A stretch of 64,000 bases of DNA from Hyphomicrobiales bacterium (GTDB taxonomy: Bacteria > Pseudomonadota > Alphaproteobacteria > Rhizobiales > Xanthobacteraceae): contig JAKFYI010000031.1 in NCBI GenBank assembly GCA_021730985.1, positions 204,772 through 268,771 on the forward strand, read 5' to 3'. A model generated the notes under the pieces. The model did no database searches, was not told the DNA's origin, and worked only from the letters and a program-made list of their open reading frames with translations. A program made the position numbers and the translations under genes. Shown here one piece after another: positions 27,231 to 35,929 of the stretch (the stretch's first letter is position 1; the number at the start of each line of letters is the position of its first letter).

Positions 27231-27781
27231 CGCCGCACCGACGCCTGCTTCTCGGCGGCCGCCTTCATGTCGGCCAGGCCGGCTTCGAAGTCCTTGCCGA
27301 CCATCTTGTCCATATCGATGAAGACATGGATGATCTTGGCGAAGAATGGCGTCGGGCCTTCCATGCTCCAGGTGACGTCCGTGGTCAGCCCCTTCGACTC
27401 CAGTGCGAACACGACCTTGTTGTGTGCCGTGAACGGCTTCTCGAAGTCGAGGTTGAGCGCGACGCGCGATGGCGTCGCATCCGTCATCAGCATGCTTCCC
27501 TTGCCGACGTTCTTGTCGCCATCCCACGCATAGGCCGCGCCGGCGCCGCGCGGCGATCCGCTGTAGGTGCGTTTCAGGTTGGGATCTTTCTTCTCCCAAG
27601 GCGACCACGCGGTCCAATTGCGGAAGTCGTCGAGCAATCCCAGCACCGTCTGGGGCGACGCATTGATCGTCGCCGTGCGCTGCAGCCGGAACACGTCGGG
27701 CTTGGTCGCGGCGTAGGCCAGCACGCCGGCCGCACCAACACCGATGACGATAAGGCCGCCGAGCAGAATGGTCTTGAGCAT
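27227..27781 (-). CDS. Membrane-anchored SRPBCC-family protein, cluster member 3
   Basis: The start at 27781 is preferred because GGAG lies 6 bases upstream. The 184-aa product begins with a hydrophobic segment (MLKTILLGGLIVIGVGAAGVL), a membrane anchor or signal peptide, followed by a polyketide-cyclase-like SRPBCC domain (ATINASPQTVLGLLDDFRNW, WSPWEKKDPNLKRTY). It is the only member of the cluster with an N-terminal membrane segment, so it acts at or outside the inner membrane. Confidence 0.83.
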   Translation of the reverse strand: MLKTILLGGLIVIGVGAAGVLAYAATKPDVFRLQRTATINASPQTVLGLLDDFRNWTAWSPWEKKDPNLKRTYSGSPRGAGAAYAWDGDKNVGKGSMLMTDATPSRVALNLDFEKPFTAHNKVVFALESKGLTTDVTWSMEGPTPFFAKIIHVFIDMDKMVGKDFEAGLADMKAAAEKQASVRR

Positions 27782-27830
27782 GGGTTTCTCCATCACGTTC
27801 ATCGCAAGGACGCGGACCGCTGGCCGCGCG

Positions 27831-28322
27831 TCAATCCATCGTTTGCAAGTGCTGTTCCAGCCGGTCCAACGTCTTCGCGGCGCCGGTTTCGACGCCGGAG
27901 TTGAGGGTTCGATCGCGATCCTCGGCACTCTTGTGCAGGATCGTGCTGGTCATTTTGGTGCGGCCGTTTCGCTCGTTGAACGTCACGGTGACGAATGCTT
28001 CGTTGCTCTTGAAATCGCCGGAGACGAAACGCTCGGTGTAAACCAGGCGGTCAGGCCCGACGATTTCGAGATACACACCGGTCATCGTGCATTCGGCACC
28101 ATCGGGCATGCGCAGCACATAACGATATGAGCCTTGCACGCGCAGGTCGATCTCGCACGCGATCAGGGTGTAGACACCGCAGCCATACCACTGCCTCACA
28201 TGGTCCGGGTTGGTCCATGCCTCGAACACCCTGCGGCGCGGAGCGTCAAACTCCCGCACCAGGACGATCTCGAGGCCGGACGGGAGCGACAGCTCCATGC
28301 GAGGCTTCACGCGTGCATCCAT
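27831..28322 (-). CDS. SRPBCC/AHSA1-like protein, cluster member 2
   Basis: This 163-aa AHSA1-type protein reads VREFDAPRRRVFEAWTNPDHVRQWYG at the front and ends in a helix with GAAKTLDRLEQHLQTM. It lies 15 bases downstream of the preceding family member on the same strand, so co-expression is expected. The ligand is unknown; it is a paralogue of the genes on either side. Confidence 0.88.
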   Translation of the reverse strand: MDARVKPRMELSLPSGLEIVLVREFDAPRRRVFEAWTNPDHVRQWYGCGVYTLIACEIDLRVQGSYRYVLRMPDGAECTMTGVYLEIVGPDRLVYTERFVSGDFKSNEAFVTVTFNERNGRTKMTSTILHKSAEDRDRTLNSGVETGAAKTLDRLEQHLQTMD

Positions 28323-28337
28323 GATCGTGCCCTCCGT

Positions 28338-28859
28338 TCAGCGGATCTTCGCAAGATGCGCGTCGAGCTTGTCCAGCGAGCCGCCCCAGCCCTGACGCAT
28401 GCTGTCGTGACCGGCATCGAAGGTCTGCTGCTCTTCCGCGGTCGGGTTGAGCGGCGACCAGCGGATGGTGAGCTTGGTCTTGCCGCCGGGCTGCTCCTCG
28501 AACGTCAGGATCGTGAGCATCTCGATCGGCCAGGCAGGCGCCATCGGATGCCGCGTCAGGCCCGCGTTCTCGTCCGAGAACGAGTTGATGAACACCAGCC
28601 GCTCCGGCGCCACGATTTCGCGATACACCTGCCGGCCCCACATCAACGGACCCTCGGCCGGCTTCATCGCGTAGTGGTGCATTCCACCCGGACGCAGATC
28701 GATTTTGGATTGGACCGCGGAGACGCCTTTGGGTCCCCACCATTCCATATGCTTCGCGTCGGTAAAGCACTTCCAGACGAGTTCGCGCGGCGCGTCGAGC
28801 ACGCGCGAGAGGACGAAGTCGGGGCTGGTTGTCTTGGCGGCGGCGCTGGTCGCGTTCAT
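28338..28859 (-). CDS. SRPBCC/AHSA1-like protein, cluster member 1
   Basis: This 173-aa protein shows the family pattern LSRVLDAPRELVWKCFTDAKHMEWWGPKG, a central PGGMHHYAMKP and a C-terminal helix GWGGSLDKLDAHLAKI. It is the first structural gene after the ArsR regulator, 75 bases away, which fits the common ArsR-SRPBCC pairing in which the regulator controls the neighbouring gene. Confidence 0.89.
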   Translation of the reverse strand: MNATSAAAKTTSPDFVLSRVLDAPRELVWKCFTDAKHMEWWGPKGVSAVQSKIDLRPGGMHHYAMKPAEGPLMWGRQVYREIVAPERLVFINSFSDENAGLTRHPMAPAWPIEMLTILTFEEQPGGKTKLTIRWSPLNPTAEEQQTFDAGHDSMRQGWGGSLDKLDAHLAKIR

Positions 28860-28934
28860 CGCAATGACTCCACTCGGTTCCGGTTTTCTCAGGCGGCTTG
28901 ATTGAAACTTTGCGTCCGGCCTTCGAGATCTGGG

Positions 28935-29318
28935 CTACTTCTTGCGGCCACGTTTCTTCTCCGTCTTCGGCTCCGCTTTTGACTCGGACGCTTCCTTGGC
29001 CTGCAGTTCGCGAAGGTATTCCTCCAGACGGTCGAGCCGCTGCTCCCACAGCTTGCGATAGCGCTCCAGCCAGTCGTCCACGCCGCGCAGCGCAGCGGGC
29101 TCCAGTTTGCAGGGCCGCCATTGCGCTTCCCGGCTGCGGGTGATGAGGCCGGCACCTTCCAGAACCTTGAGGTGCTTGGAGATCGCGGGACCGCTGATGT
29201 CGAACGGCTTGGCGATCTCGGTCACCGAGGTTTCGCCGAGCGCGAGCCGCGCCAGGATCGCCCGGCGGGTCGGATCGGCGAGGGCAGCGAAGGTGGCGCT
29301 GAGGCGGTCGGTCGGCAT
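28935..29318 (-). CDS. ArsR-family winged-helix regulator
   Basis: This 127-aa protein has a complete ArsR/SmtB-type HTH (FAALADPTRRAILARLALGE; VTEIAKPFDISGPAISKHLKVLEGAGLI) and a Lys/Glu-rich tail (PKTEKKRGRKK). It has no cysteines for metal sensing, so it belongs to the non-metal branch that accompanies SRPBCC genes. It heads the minus-strand cluster of SRPBCC and VOC genes and is divergent from a VOC gene. The 100 bases upstream are AT-rich (around 29350-29395, with TTAATTAA), a likely promoter/operator. Confidence 0.9.
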   Translation of the reverse strand: MPTDRLSATFAALADPTRRAILARLALGETSVTEIAKPFDISGPAISKHLKVLEGAGLITRSREAQWRPCKLEPAALRGVDDWLERYRKLWEQRLDRLEEYLRELQAKEASESKAEPKTEKKRGRKK

Positions 29319-29476
29319 GATTGTTCAACGTTTCTGCGGGGTTTCCGCCAGTATTTTACCAGCCAGTTAATTAATGTATCGGTTAAATACAAAACCCCGC
29401 TCCAGGTGTCAAGCGGCGTGTGCAGGGGCAGGTTCGCGTGCCAGACTTGGCCCACGCAGCACACCGGGAGCATGCG

Positions 29477-30031
29477 ATGAACGCCCTGCCCACACCGAAG
29501 CTCTGCCATATCGGCATCTATGCGACCGACCTGAAAACGATGGTCGATTTCTACACGCGCGTGTTCGGACTGACCGTCACCGACTGGGGACATTCCTCGC
29601 GCGGCTTCGACATCGCGTTCCTGAGCGGCAACGCCGACGAGCATCATCAGCTTGTGATTGCCGGCGGACGGCCGAAGGATGCGGCGTTCTCAACCATCAA
29701 TCAGATCTCGTTCAAGGTGGACAGCCTCGACGACCTGAAGCGCTGGTACGAATTTCTCCGCAAGGAGAACGTGGCGAAGATGGAGCCGCGCGACCACGGC
29801 AACGCCTGGAGCGTTTATTTCGCCGATCCGGAGGGCAACCGCCTCGAGGTCTATGTTTCGTCGCCGTGGTACGTCGAACAGCCGTTCGGCGAGCCGCTCG
29901 ATCTCACACGGCCGGCTGCGGAGATTCACAAGCGCACCGAAACGATGGTGAAACAGGATCCGAGCTGGAAGCCGATGGAAGAGTGGTCGGCCGGCATCCG
30001 CAAGAAGCAGGCGGCGGAAGCGAGCGCGTGA
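29477..30031 (+). CDS. VOC-family extradiol-dioxygenase-like protein
   Basis: The ATG at 29477 with GGGAG upstream gives 184 aa. The VOC domain (KLCHIGIYATDLKTMVDFYTRVFGL to YFADPEGNRLEVYV) has the metal-ligand pattern His (LCHIG), a second His (HHQLVI) and Glu (NRLEVY) of type I extradiol dioxygenases. It is followed by a tail QDPSWKPMEEW also seen in catechol-dioxygenase-like proteins. The aromatic substrate, if any, is unknown. It is divergent from the ArsR gene. Confidence 0.83.
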   Translation: MNALPTPKLCHIGIYATDLKTMVDFYTRVFGLTVTDWGHSSRGFDIAFLSGNADEHHQLVIAGGRPKDAAFSTINQISFKVDSLDDLKRWYEFLRKENVAKMEPRDHGNAWSVYFADPEGNRLEVYVSSPWYVEQPFGEPLDLTRPAAEIHKRTETMVKQDPSWKPMEEWSAGIRKKQAAEASA

Positions 30032-30048
30032 GAGGCATCGGCGGCGCG

Positions 30049-30207
30049 CTCCCTCTCCCCGCTTGCGGGGAGAGGGTCGGGGTGAGGGGGACTTTCAGCG
30101 TGACGAGGTTGTTGAGAATCCCCCTCACCCGGATCGCCATAGCGATTCGAAGGCGCACGCAAAGCCGCGTGAGGCGATCCGACCTCTCCCCGCAAGCGGG
30201 GAGAGGT
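30049..30207. repeat. Composite palindromic repeat (about 160 bp), copy 1
   Basis: The left arm CTCCCTCTCCCCGC forms a hairpin with the following GCGGGGAGAGGG, and the right arm CCTCTCCCCGC forms one with GCGGGGAGAGG. Between them are GTCGGGGTGAGGGGG, CCCCTCACCCGGATCGCCAT and GGCGATCCGACCTC. A copy with the same ends and a different middle is at 46846-46991. The right part overlaps the inferred start of the Bug gene at 30169. Confidence 0.88.
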
Positions 30208-31152
30208 AAGAGGCGAGTCCTCGCCACTATTCTCTTCACGCTCCTCTCACCTCCCGCCATCGCGCAGGACAGCCGCCCGATCCGCATCGTAATCGGCTTC
30301 GGGCCGGGCTCGGTGGCCGACATCGCGGCGCGCGTTGTCGGCGCGCGCATGAGTCAGACGCTCGGCCAGCAGATCGTGGTGGAGAACCGCGCCGGCGCGG
30401 GATCGAACCTCGGCGCCGAACACGTCGCCCGCGCGGCGAAGGACGGCAACACGCTGTTCATGGCGACCATCGCCAACACCATCAATCCGGCGATGGGACC
30501 GCTGCCGTTCGACTTTGCGAAAGATCTGACGCCGGTGACGCTGGTTGCCTCGTCGCCGCAGCTTCTGGTGGCGCATCCTTCTCTTGGCGTGAACACGGTG
30601 GCGGAGCTGATCGCACTGGCCAAGGCGAAGCCGGACACCATCACCTATGCGATGTCGGGCATCGGCACGCTGTCGAACCTCTCGGGCCTGCTGCTCAACC
30701 ATATGGCCGGGATCAAGCTCGTCGCGGTGCCTTATCCCGGCAGCGCGCAAGGCGTGAACGACGTGATCGCAGGCCGCGTGCCGCTAATGTTCGGCTCCGC
30801 GGCGAACGTGATGCCGCATGTGCAGGCCGGCACGCTGAAGGCGCTGGCGGCAACGCAAGTGAAGCGGATTGCCAACGCACCCAACGTGCCGACCATGATC
30901 GAGGCCGGACTGCCCGGCTACGACGCCGTGGTGTGGATGGGTTTGCTGGCGCCCGCCGGCACGCCGCGCGAGACAGTCGATAGGCTGTCGCGAGCGGTGA
31001 ACGAAGCGCTGCGCGCAAGCAATATTCAGACCGCGCTGCAGGCGCAAGGCTTCGACACCAGCGGCGGCACGCCGGAGGATTTCGGACGGGTTATCGAGGC
31101 TGAACTGAAAAAATGGGCGGATGTCGTCGCCGCGGCAGGATTGAAGAAGTGA
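30169..31152 (+). CDS. Bug/TctC-family binding protein with a repeat-derived start
   Basis: The mature part is a standard Bug protein (IRIVIGFGPGSVADIAARVV, GQQIVVENRAGAGSN, LVAVPYPGSAQGVNDV, ending ADVVAAAGLKK). A signal peptide is visible (RRVLATILFTLLSPPAIAQ), but no ATG, GTG or TTG lies at or just before it. The nearest in-frame initiation codon is GTG 30169, inside the composite repeat, adding about 15 residues (RRSDLSPQAGRGK) read from repeat DNA; a TTG pair lies further upstream. It has no membrane subunits directly next to it. The family is certain, the start is not. Confidence 0.8.
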   Translation: MRRSDLSPQAGRGKRRVLATILFTLLSPPAIAQDSRPIRIVIGFGPGSVADIAARVVGARMSQTLGQQIVVENRAGAGSNLGAEHVARAAKDGNTLFMATIANTINPAMGPLPFDFAKDLTPVTLVASSPQLLVAHPSLGVNTVAELIALAKAKPDTITYAMSGIGTLSNLSGLLLNHMAGIKLVAVPYPGSAQGVNDVIAGRVPLMFGSAANVMPHVQAGTLKALAATQVKRIANAPNVPTMIEAGLPGYDAVVWMGLLAPAGTPRETVDRLSRAVNEALRASNIQTALQAQGFDTSGGTPEDFGRVIEAELKKWADVVAAAGLKK

Positions 31153-31197
31153 GTTCGACCGCCGCGCGGTGACCGAGGCCGATCGGGAGGGACCAAG

Positions 31198-32193
31198 TTG
31201 AAACGCAACCATCGCTGCATCGCCGCATCGCGCGTTGCATTCCTTGCCGCGGCCCTCTGCGCGCTCTCATTGACGACGGCAAAGGCGCAACCCGCCGACG
31301 ACTACCCCAACCGCCCGATCAAACTGGTGGTCGGCTTCCCGCCGGGCGCGTCCGGCGACCTGCTGTCCCGCGCCGTCGGTGCGCGCCTGTCGCAGACCAT
31401 CGGCCAGCAGATCGTGATCGAGAACCGGCCCGGCGCATCGTCCAGCATCGCGGCCGAAGCCGCCGCCCGCGCCCCGAAGGACGGCTACACGCTGTTCCTC
31501 GGCACGGTGGCGAACGTCGTCAACGCCGCGATCACGCCCAACCTGACGTTCGACTTCTCCAAGGACTTCGCGCCGATCGGGCTCGCCGCCACCGTGCCGG
31601 TGATGCTGGTCGTGCACCCGTCCACCAATGTGAACAGCCTCAAGGAACTGATCGCGCTGGCCAAGTCGAAGCCTGGCGAAATCCTCTACGCATCGAGCGG
31701 CGTCGCCACCACGCCGCATCTTGCGGGTGCTTTGCTCAACGCGCAGGCCGGCATCGAAATGCGCCATGTGCCGTACCAGGGCGCGCCGCCGGCGGTCACC
31801 GACCTGATCGCGGGACGCACGCATGCGATGTTCTCGTCCGCCGCAACGGTGTGGCCGCACGTTGAGGCCGGCAAGCTCAAGGCGCTCGCATGGGCCGCGC
31901 CGAAGCGATCCGCTATCGCGCCGGACCTGCCGACGGTCGCAGAACTCGGAATGCCCGACCTCGATGCCTCGATCTGGTTCGGCCTGATGGCGCCGCTCGA
32001 CACACCGCAGCCGATCGTCGCGAAACTGGGCCGCGAGTTGAACGCCGCGCTGAAGTCGCCGGAGCTGCTGGAGGTGCTCAAGAAGCAAGGCTACGAGCCG
32101 CTCGGCGGCACGCCGGCCGACTTCACCCGGTACATCGCCGCCGAGATGAAGAAGTGGAAAGCCGCGGCGGAGCTCGCCGGGGTCACGAAGTAG
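31198..32193 (+). CDS. Bug/TctC-family binding protein
   Basis: This 331-aa protein starts at TTG 31198, well placed after GGGAGGGA, with a long signal peptide ending near TTAKAQP. The Bug motifs are PNRPIKLVVGFPPGASGDLLS, GQQIVIENRPGAS and MRHVPYQGAPPAVTDLIAG. It lies 45 bases after another Bug gene, so the two are probably one transcript. Substrate unknown. Confidence 0.92.
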   Translation: MKRNHRCIAASRVAFLAAALCALSLTTAKAQPADDYPNRPIKLVVGFPPGASGDLLSRAVGARLSQTIGQQIVIENRPGASSSIAAEAAARAPKDGYTLFLGTVANVVNAAITPNLTFDFSKDFAPIGLAATVPVMLVVHPSTNVNSLKELIALAKSKPGEILYASSGVATTPHLAGALLNAQAGIEMRHVPYQGAPPAVTDLIAGRTHAMFSSAATVWPHVEAGKLKALAWAAPKRSAIAPDLPTVAELGMPDLDASIWFGLMAPLDTPQPIVAKLGRELNAALKSPELLEVLKKQGYEPLGGTPADFTRYIAAEMKKWKAAAELAGVTK

Positions 32194-32198
32194 CCCGG

Positions 32199-33170
32199 TC
32201 AATCCACCTTGAATCCCAGCTCCTTGATGACCTTGCCGTACCGCTCGTAGTCGGAGCGCATCAATTCGGAGAACTGCTGCGGCGTGGTGATGAACGGCTC
32301 GCCCGCGCCGCTGCTTACCAGCAGCTCCCTCACCTTCGGCATCGCCAGCACCGCGTTGATCTCCGCGCGCAGCCGGTCGAGGATCGGCTGCGGCGTGTTC
32401 TTCGGCGCAAAAATGCCGTGCCACAGCAGCACCTCGTATCCGGGATAGAGTTCGCCGATGCCCGCCACCTCCGGCAGCGTGGCCCAGCCGCGCTTGCCGG
32501 TGACCGCCAGCGCCTTCAATTTGCCCGACTGGATGTGCTGCACCGCCGACGTGCCGCCGAACATCACGGTGTTCTCGCCGGAGATCACGGCGATCGCCGC
32601 CGGTCCACCGCCCTTATAGGGTACGTGCGTCAGGTCCATCCCGGAGCGCTGCTTGAGAATTTCCATCGCGAGATGATGCTGGCTGCCGTTGCCAATCGAC
32701 GCATAGAACAGCGACTTGCCCTTCATGAACTCGACGAAGCCGCGCAGGTCGTTGGCCGGAACGGCCTGCGGATTGGCCGCGAGCACAAGCTGGTTGGTGA
32801 TCGTGGTGACCACCGGCACAAGATCGTCGAGCGGCTTCAACTTCCACTTGGTGTAGATGTGCGGGTTGATCACCATCGTGCTGTTGTTGGCATAGAGCAG
32901 CGTGTAGCCGTCCGGCCTGGCGGCCGCCGTCACTTCGGCCGAGATGTTGCCGTTGGCGCCGGGGCGGTGGTCGATCACGATGTTGTGGCCGAGGCGCTCG
33001 CCGAGCGGCGTGCCGATCACGCGCGCGATCATGTCGGTGGCGCCGCCGGGCGGATTGCCGGCCACCAGGTGGATCGGCCGGTTCGGCCAGGTTTGTGCGA
33101 GAGCCTCACCCGGCGCTGCCAGCAAGGCGGCGCAAAGCACCGCCAAGACCCATGCTCTGCATCGCATCAT
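32199..33170 (-). CDS. Bug/TctC-family binding protein
   Basis: This 323-aa protein is on the opposite strand to its paralogues. The start at 33170 follows AAGGGG at 6 bases. The signal peptide ends near GEALAQ, and the core motifs are WPNRPIHLVAGNPPGGATDMIA, GHNIVIDHRPGANGN and LTHVPYKGGGPAAIAV. It is monocistronic and convergent with the preceding Bug gene, with only five bases between the stops. Confidence 0.92.
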   Translation of the reverse strand: MMRCRAWVLAVLCAALLAAPGEALAQTWPNRPIHLVAGNPPGGATDMIARVIGTPLGERLGHNIVIDHRPGANGNISAEVTAAARPDGYTLLYANNSTMVINPHIYTKWKLKPLDDLVPVVTTITNQLVLAANPQAVPANDLRGFVEFMKGKSLFYASIGNGSQHHLAMEILKQRSGMDLTHVPYKGGGPAAIAVISGENTVMFGGTSAVQHIQSGKLKALAVTGKRGWATLPEVAGIGELYPGYEVLLWHGIFAPKNTPQPILDRLRAEINAVLAMPKVRELLVSSGAGEPFITTPQQFSELMRSDYERYGKVIKELGFKVD

Positions 33171-33313
33171 GATCATCCCCTTTGATCCGGCACGGACGTT
33201 AGCACTGGCCTTGGGTCGCCCGGAAGCCGTGCGGGCGCGGCACTTCGTCAGGCGAAGCGCTTGAGGCGGGGCGGCATCGGCGTATGCTTCCAACAAATTG
33301 CGGGGAGGAACCC

Positions 33314-34291
33314 ATGCCTGCCATGTTGCGCAACGGTACGCTCGCACTGACCGTTGCCCTGCTGCTGCCCTGGTCGGCGCCGTCACCGGCGCAGGAGTAC
33401 CCGTCACGGCCGGTTCGGCTGATCGTGCCGCTCGGCGCCGGCGGCCCGACCGACATCGTGGGACGCTACCTCGCCCAGGCGCTCAGCGAACAGCTCAAGC
33501 AATCGTTCTTTGTCGAGAACCGTCCGGGCGCGGCCGGCGTGATCGGCACCGACGCCGTGGCGAAATCGGCACCCGACGGCTACACGCTGCTGGTGGTCGC
33601 CTCGCCGCACATCAATCTGGAGATCCTTCAGCACAACAAGCCGTATGTGCTGATGCGTGACTTCGTCGCCGTCGCCCCGGCATTCTCCTATGACGCATTG
33701 ATGGTGGTGCATCCGTCGGTTCAGGCGAAGACCGTCAAGGAGTTCATCGCGCTCGCCAAGGCGAAGCCTGGCGCGCTCACCTACGCATCGTCCGGCCCCG
33801 GATCGAACAAGCACATGGGCGGCGAGCTATTCAAGCTGATGACCGGCACCGACATGCTCCACGTTGCGTACAAAGGCTCGACCGGCGCGCGCAACGACAT
33901 CATCGGCGGCCATGTGCACATGATGTTCGACGAGATTCCGGCCGTGGGCCCCAACGTGATCGCGGGACAGGTCCGCGCGCTCGCCACCACGGGGCCGAAG
34001 CGCGCGCCGGGCTTCCCAGACGTGCCCACCGTCTCCGAGGCCGGCGTGCCGGGCTACGAGCACACCGGCTGGTCCGGCATCATGGCGCCGGCCGGAACGC
34101 CGAAGCCGATCGTCGATCTGCTCAACGCCGAGATCAACAAGCTGCTGGCCAAGCCCGAGACGAAAGCGACCTGGGACAAGCAGGGCGCCGAGACGATGCC
34201 GATGACGCCGGCCCAGTTCGACGCGTACCTGCGCGCCGACATGGAGAAGTGGACGAAGGTCGTGAAGCAGGCCGGCATCAAGCTGGAGTGA
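33314..34291 (+). CDS. Bug/TctC-family binding protein
   Basis: The ATG at 33314 follows GGGGAGGA and gives 325 aa. The signal peptide ends near SPAQE; Bug motifs are YPSRPVRLIVPLGAGGPTDIVG, FFVENRPGAAGVIG and MLHVAYKGSTGARNDIIGG. It lies about 110 bases upstream of the Bug gene that leads the TctBA group. Confidence 0.93.
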   Translation: MPAMLRNGTLALTVALLLPWSAPSPAQEYPSRPVRLIVPLGAGGPTDIVGRYLAQALSEQLKQSFFVENRPGAAGVIGTDAVAKSAPDGYTLLVVASPHINLEILQHNKPYVLMRDFVAVAPAFSYDALMVVHPSVQAKTVKEFIALAKAKPGALTYASSGPGSNKHMGGELFKLMTGTDMLHVAYKGSTGARNDIIGGHVHMMFDEIPAVGPNVIAGQVRALATTGPKRAPGFPDVPTVSEAGVPGYEHTGWSGIMAPAGTPKPIVDLLNAEINKLLAKPETKATWDKQGAETMPMTPAQFDAYLRADMEKWTKVVKQAGIKLE

Positions 34292-34404
34292 GCGCGGGCG
34301 CGGCCGGAAGAGCCGGTCCGACCGGCCAAGCTGCCGCATTGCGGTGAACCGGCCATCCGGTATTCTCCCCCCGAACGCGCGCCGGGCGCGCGAAGGAGAC
34401 AAGA

Positions 34405-35376
34405 ATGCGTTGGACCGCCAGTATTTTTGCCGCGCTGCTTGCGTTGGCGAGCGCCCCGTCCCAGGCCCAGGCTCAGGAGTATCCGGCCAAACCGATCCGC
34501 ATCATCGTGCCGTTCGCGCCGGGCGGCATCGTCGATACCGCCGCGCGCGTGGTCGGCCAGAAACTGCACGAGCGCTGGGGCCAGCAGGTCGTGATCGAGA
34601 ACCGCCCCGGCGGCAACGGCTTCATCGGCGTGATGGCCACGGCGAAGTCGCCGGCTGACGGCTACACCCTGATGATGGCCCACACCGGGGAATTTTCCGT
34701 CAACCCGGCGATCTTCAAGGACGTGCCCTACGAACTGGAGCGCGACTTCATCCCGATCACGCTGATCAACGACGCGCCGATGGTGTTCGTGGTGAACAGC
34801 GGCGTTCCCTACAAGTCGATGCAGGACCTGATCGCCGCGGCGAAGGCGAAGCCCGGCACGGTCGCCGTCTCGACGCCTGGGACCGGCAGCATCCAGCATC
34901 TGCTGCTGGAATGGGCCGGGCTCGCCACCGGCGCCAAGTTCCTGCATGTGCCTTACAAGGGCGGCGCGCCCGCCATCACCGCCACCGCGGGCGGCGAAGT
35001 GCCCGCCGGCAGCGCGGCGATGGGCTCGGCGATGCCGCACATCACATCGGGACGTGTGACGGTTGTTGCGGTGACCACCGGCAAGCGCAGCGCGGTCAAC
35101 ATGAGCTGGCCGACCCTGCAGGAATCCGGCGTGCCGGGCGTGGAGTCCTCCATATGGGCGGGACTGTTCGCACCCAAGGGCGTGCCGCAACCGATCATCG
35201 ACAAGCTGTATGGCGAACTCACCAAGATCCTGGAGATGCCGGACGTGAAGGAACGCTTCGCCGCGGGCGGCGGCGTGCCGGGCGGAATGCCGCCGGCTGC
35301 GTTCAAGGCTCACATCGTCAAGGAAGCCGCCGGCCTCAAGGAGGTCGTGATCAAGGCCAACGTCAAGGCTGAGTGA
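34405..35376 (+). CDS. tctC: Bug/TctC-family binding protein, neighbour of TctBA
   Basis: This 323-aa protein has a signal peptide ending AQAQE and the motifs YPAKPIRIIVPFAPGGIVDTAA, QQVVIENRPGGNG and FLHVPYKGGAPAITA. Its start has GAAGGAGA upstream. It is the binding protein closest to tctB and tctA, and so the most likely partner of that transporter, though a terminator-like hairpin at 35412-35446 separates them and may raise the amount of binding protein over membrane subunits. Confidence 0.93.
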   Translation: MRWTASIFAALLALASAPSQAQAQEYPAKPIRIIVPFAPGGIVDTAARVVGQKLHERWGQQVVIENRPGGNGFIGVMATAKSPADGYTLMMAHTGEFSVNPAIFKDVPYELERDFIPITLINDAPMVFVVNSGVPYKSMQDLIAAAKAKPGTVAVSTPGTGSIQHLLLEWAGLATGAKFLHVPYKGGAPAITATAGGEVPAGSAAMGSAMPHITSGRVTVVAVTTGKRSAVNMSWPTLQESGVPGVESSIWAGLFAPKGVPQPIIDKLYGELTKILEMPDVKERFAAGGGVPGGMPPAAFKAHIVKEAAGLKEVVIKANVKAE

Positions 35377-35411
35377 TTCCGAAGCGGGCCGCTCGCGTTG
35401 ATGCGATAATG

Positions 35412-35446
35412 GCCGCCTCGCCTCCGGGCGGGGCGGCTTTGTTTTT
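35412..35446 (+). terminator. Terminator-like hairpin between tctC and tctB
   Basis: GCCGCCTCGCC (35412-35422) and GGCGGGGCGGC (35427-35437) form an 11-bp stem with one G-T wobble and a TCCG loop, followed by TTTGTTTTT. It may attenuate transcription into tctB-tctA. Confidence 0.8.
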
Positions 35447-35470
35447 CGGGCGGCGGGCAAGGGCTGGACG

Positions 35471-35920
35471 TTGCGCATAAAATCCCCGAGCGATTTCTGG
35501 TGCGGGCTGCTGTTCGCGGCGATCGGCATTGCCGTGCTGGCCGTCGCCGGCCAGTACCGCCTCGGCACGGCGGCGCGCATGGGCCCGGCCTATTTTCCGA
35601 CGCTGCTCGGCGGGCTGCTGTTGTTCCTGGGTTTCACCCTGACCGTGCCGGCCTTGTTCAAGGACGGCGAGCCGCTGCAAAAGCTGCACTGGCGGCCGCT
35701 GCTGATGGTGCTGCTCAGCGTCGCGGTGTTCGGCCTGGCGCTGGCGTATCTCGGCTTTGCCGTCGCGGTCGCCGCGCTGGTGGTGGTCGCAAGCCTCGCC
35801 AATCCCGATCTGCGGCCGCTGGAGACCGCGGGCCTCGCCGTGTTCCTGGCCGTGTTCTCGATCGGACTGTTCGTCGGCCTGCTCGGCGTGCCGCTGCCGC
35901 TGTGGCCGGGCGGCAGCTAA
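35471..35920 (+). CDS. tctB: Tripartite tricarboxylate transporter small membrane subunit TctB
   Basis: The 149-aa protein (TTG start at 35471) has about four membrane segments, for example FWCGLLFAAIGIAVLAVAG near the N-terminus and AGLAVFLAVFSIGLFVGLLG near the C-terminus. This is the size and topology of TctB. The segment GTAARMGPAYFPTLLGGLLL is characteristic of the family. It lies nine bases upstream of tctA, forming the membrane complex that takes solute from a Bug protein. Confidence 0.9.
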   Translation: MRIKSPSDFWCGLLFAAIGIAVLAVAGQYRLGTAARMGPAYFPTLLGGLLLFLGFTLTVPALFKDGEPLQKLHWRPLLMVLLSVAVFGLALAYLGFAVAVAALVVVASLANPDLRPLETAGLAVFLAVFSIGLFVGLLGVPLPLWPGGS

Positions 35921-35929
35921 GGCCGCGCC

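Noticed and set aside
30049..30207. Possible CRISPR-like or integration-site repeat
   Set aside because: The element is a palindromic composite with one distant copy. There are no regularly spaced repeats, no spacers and no cas or integrase genes.
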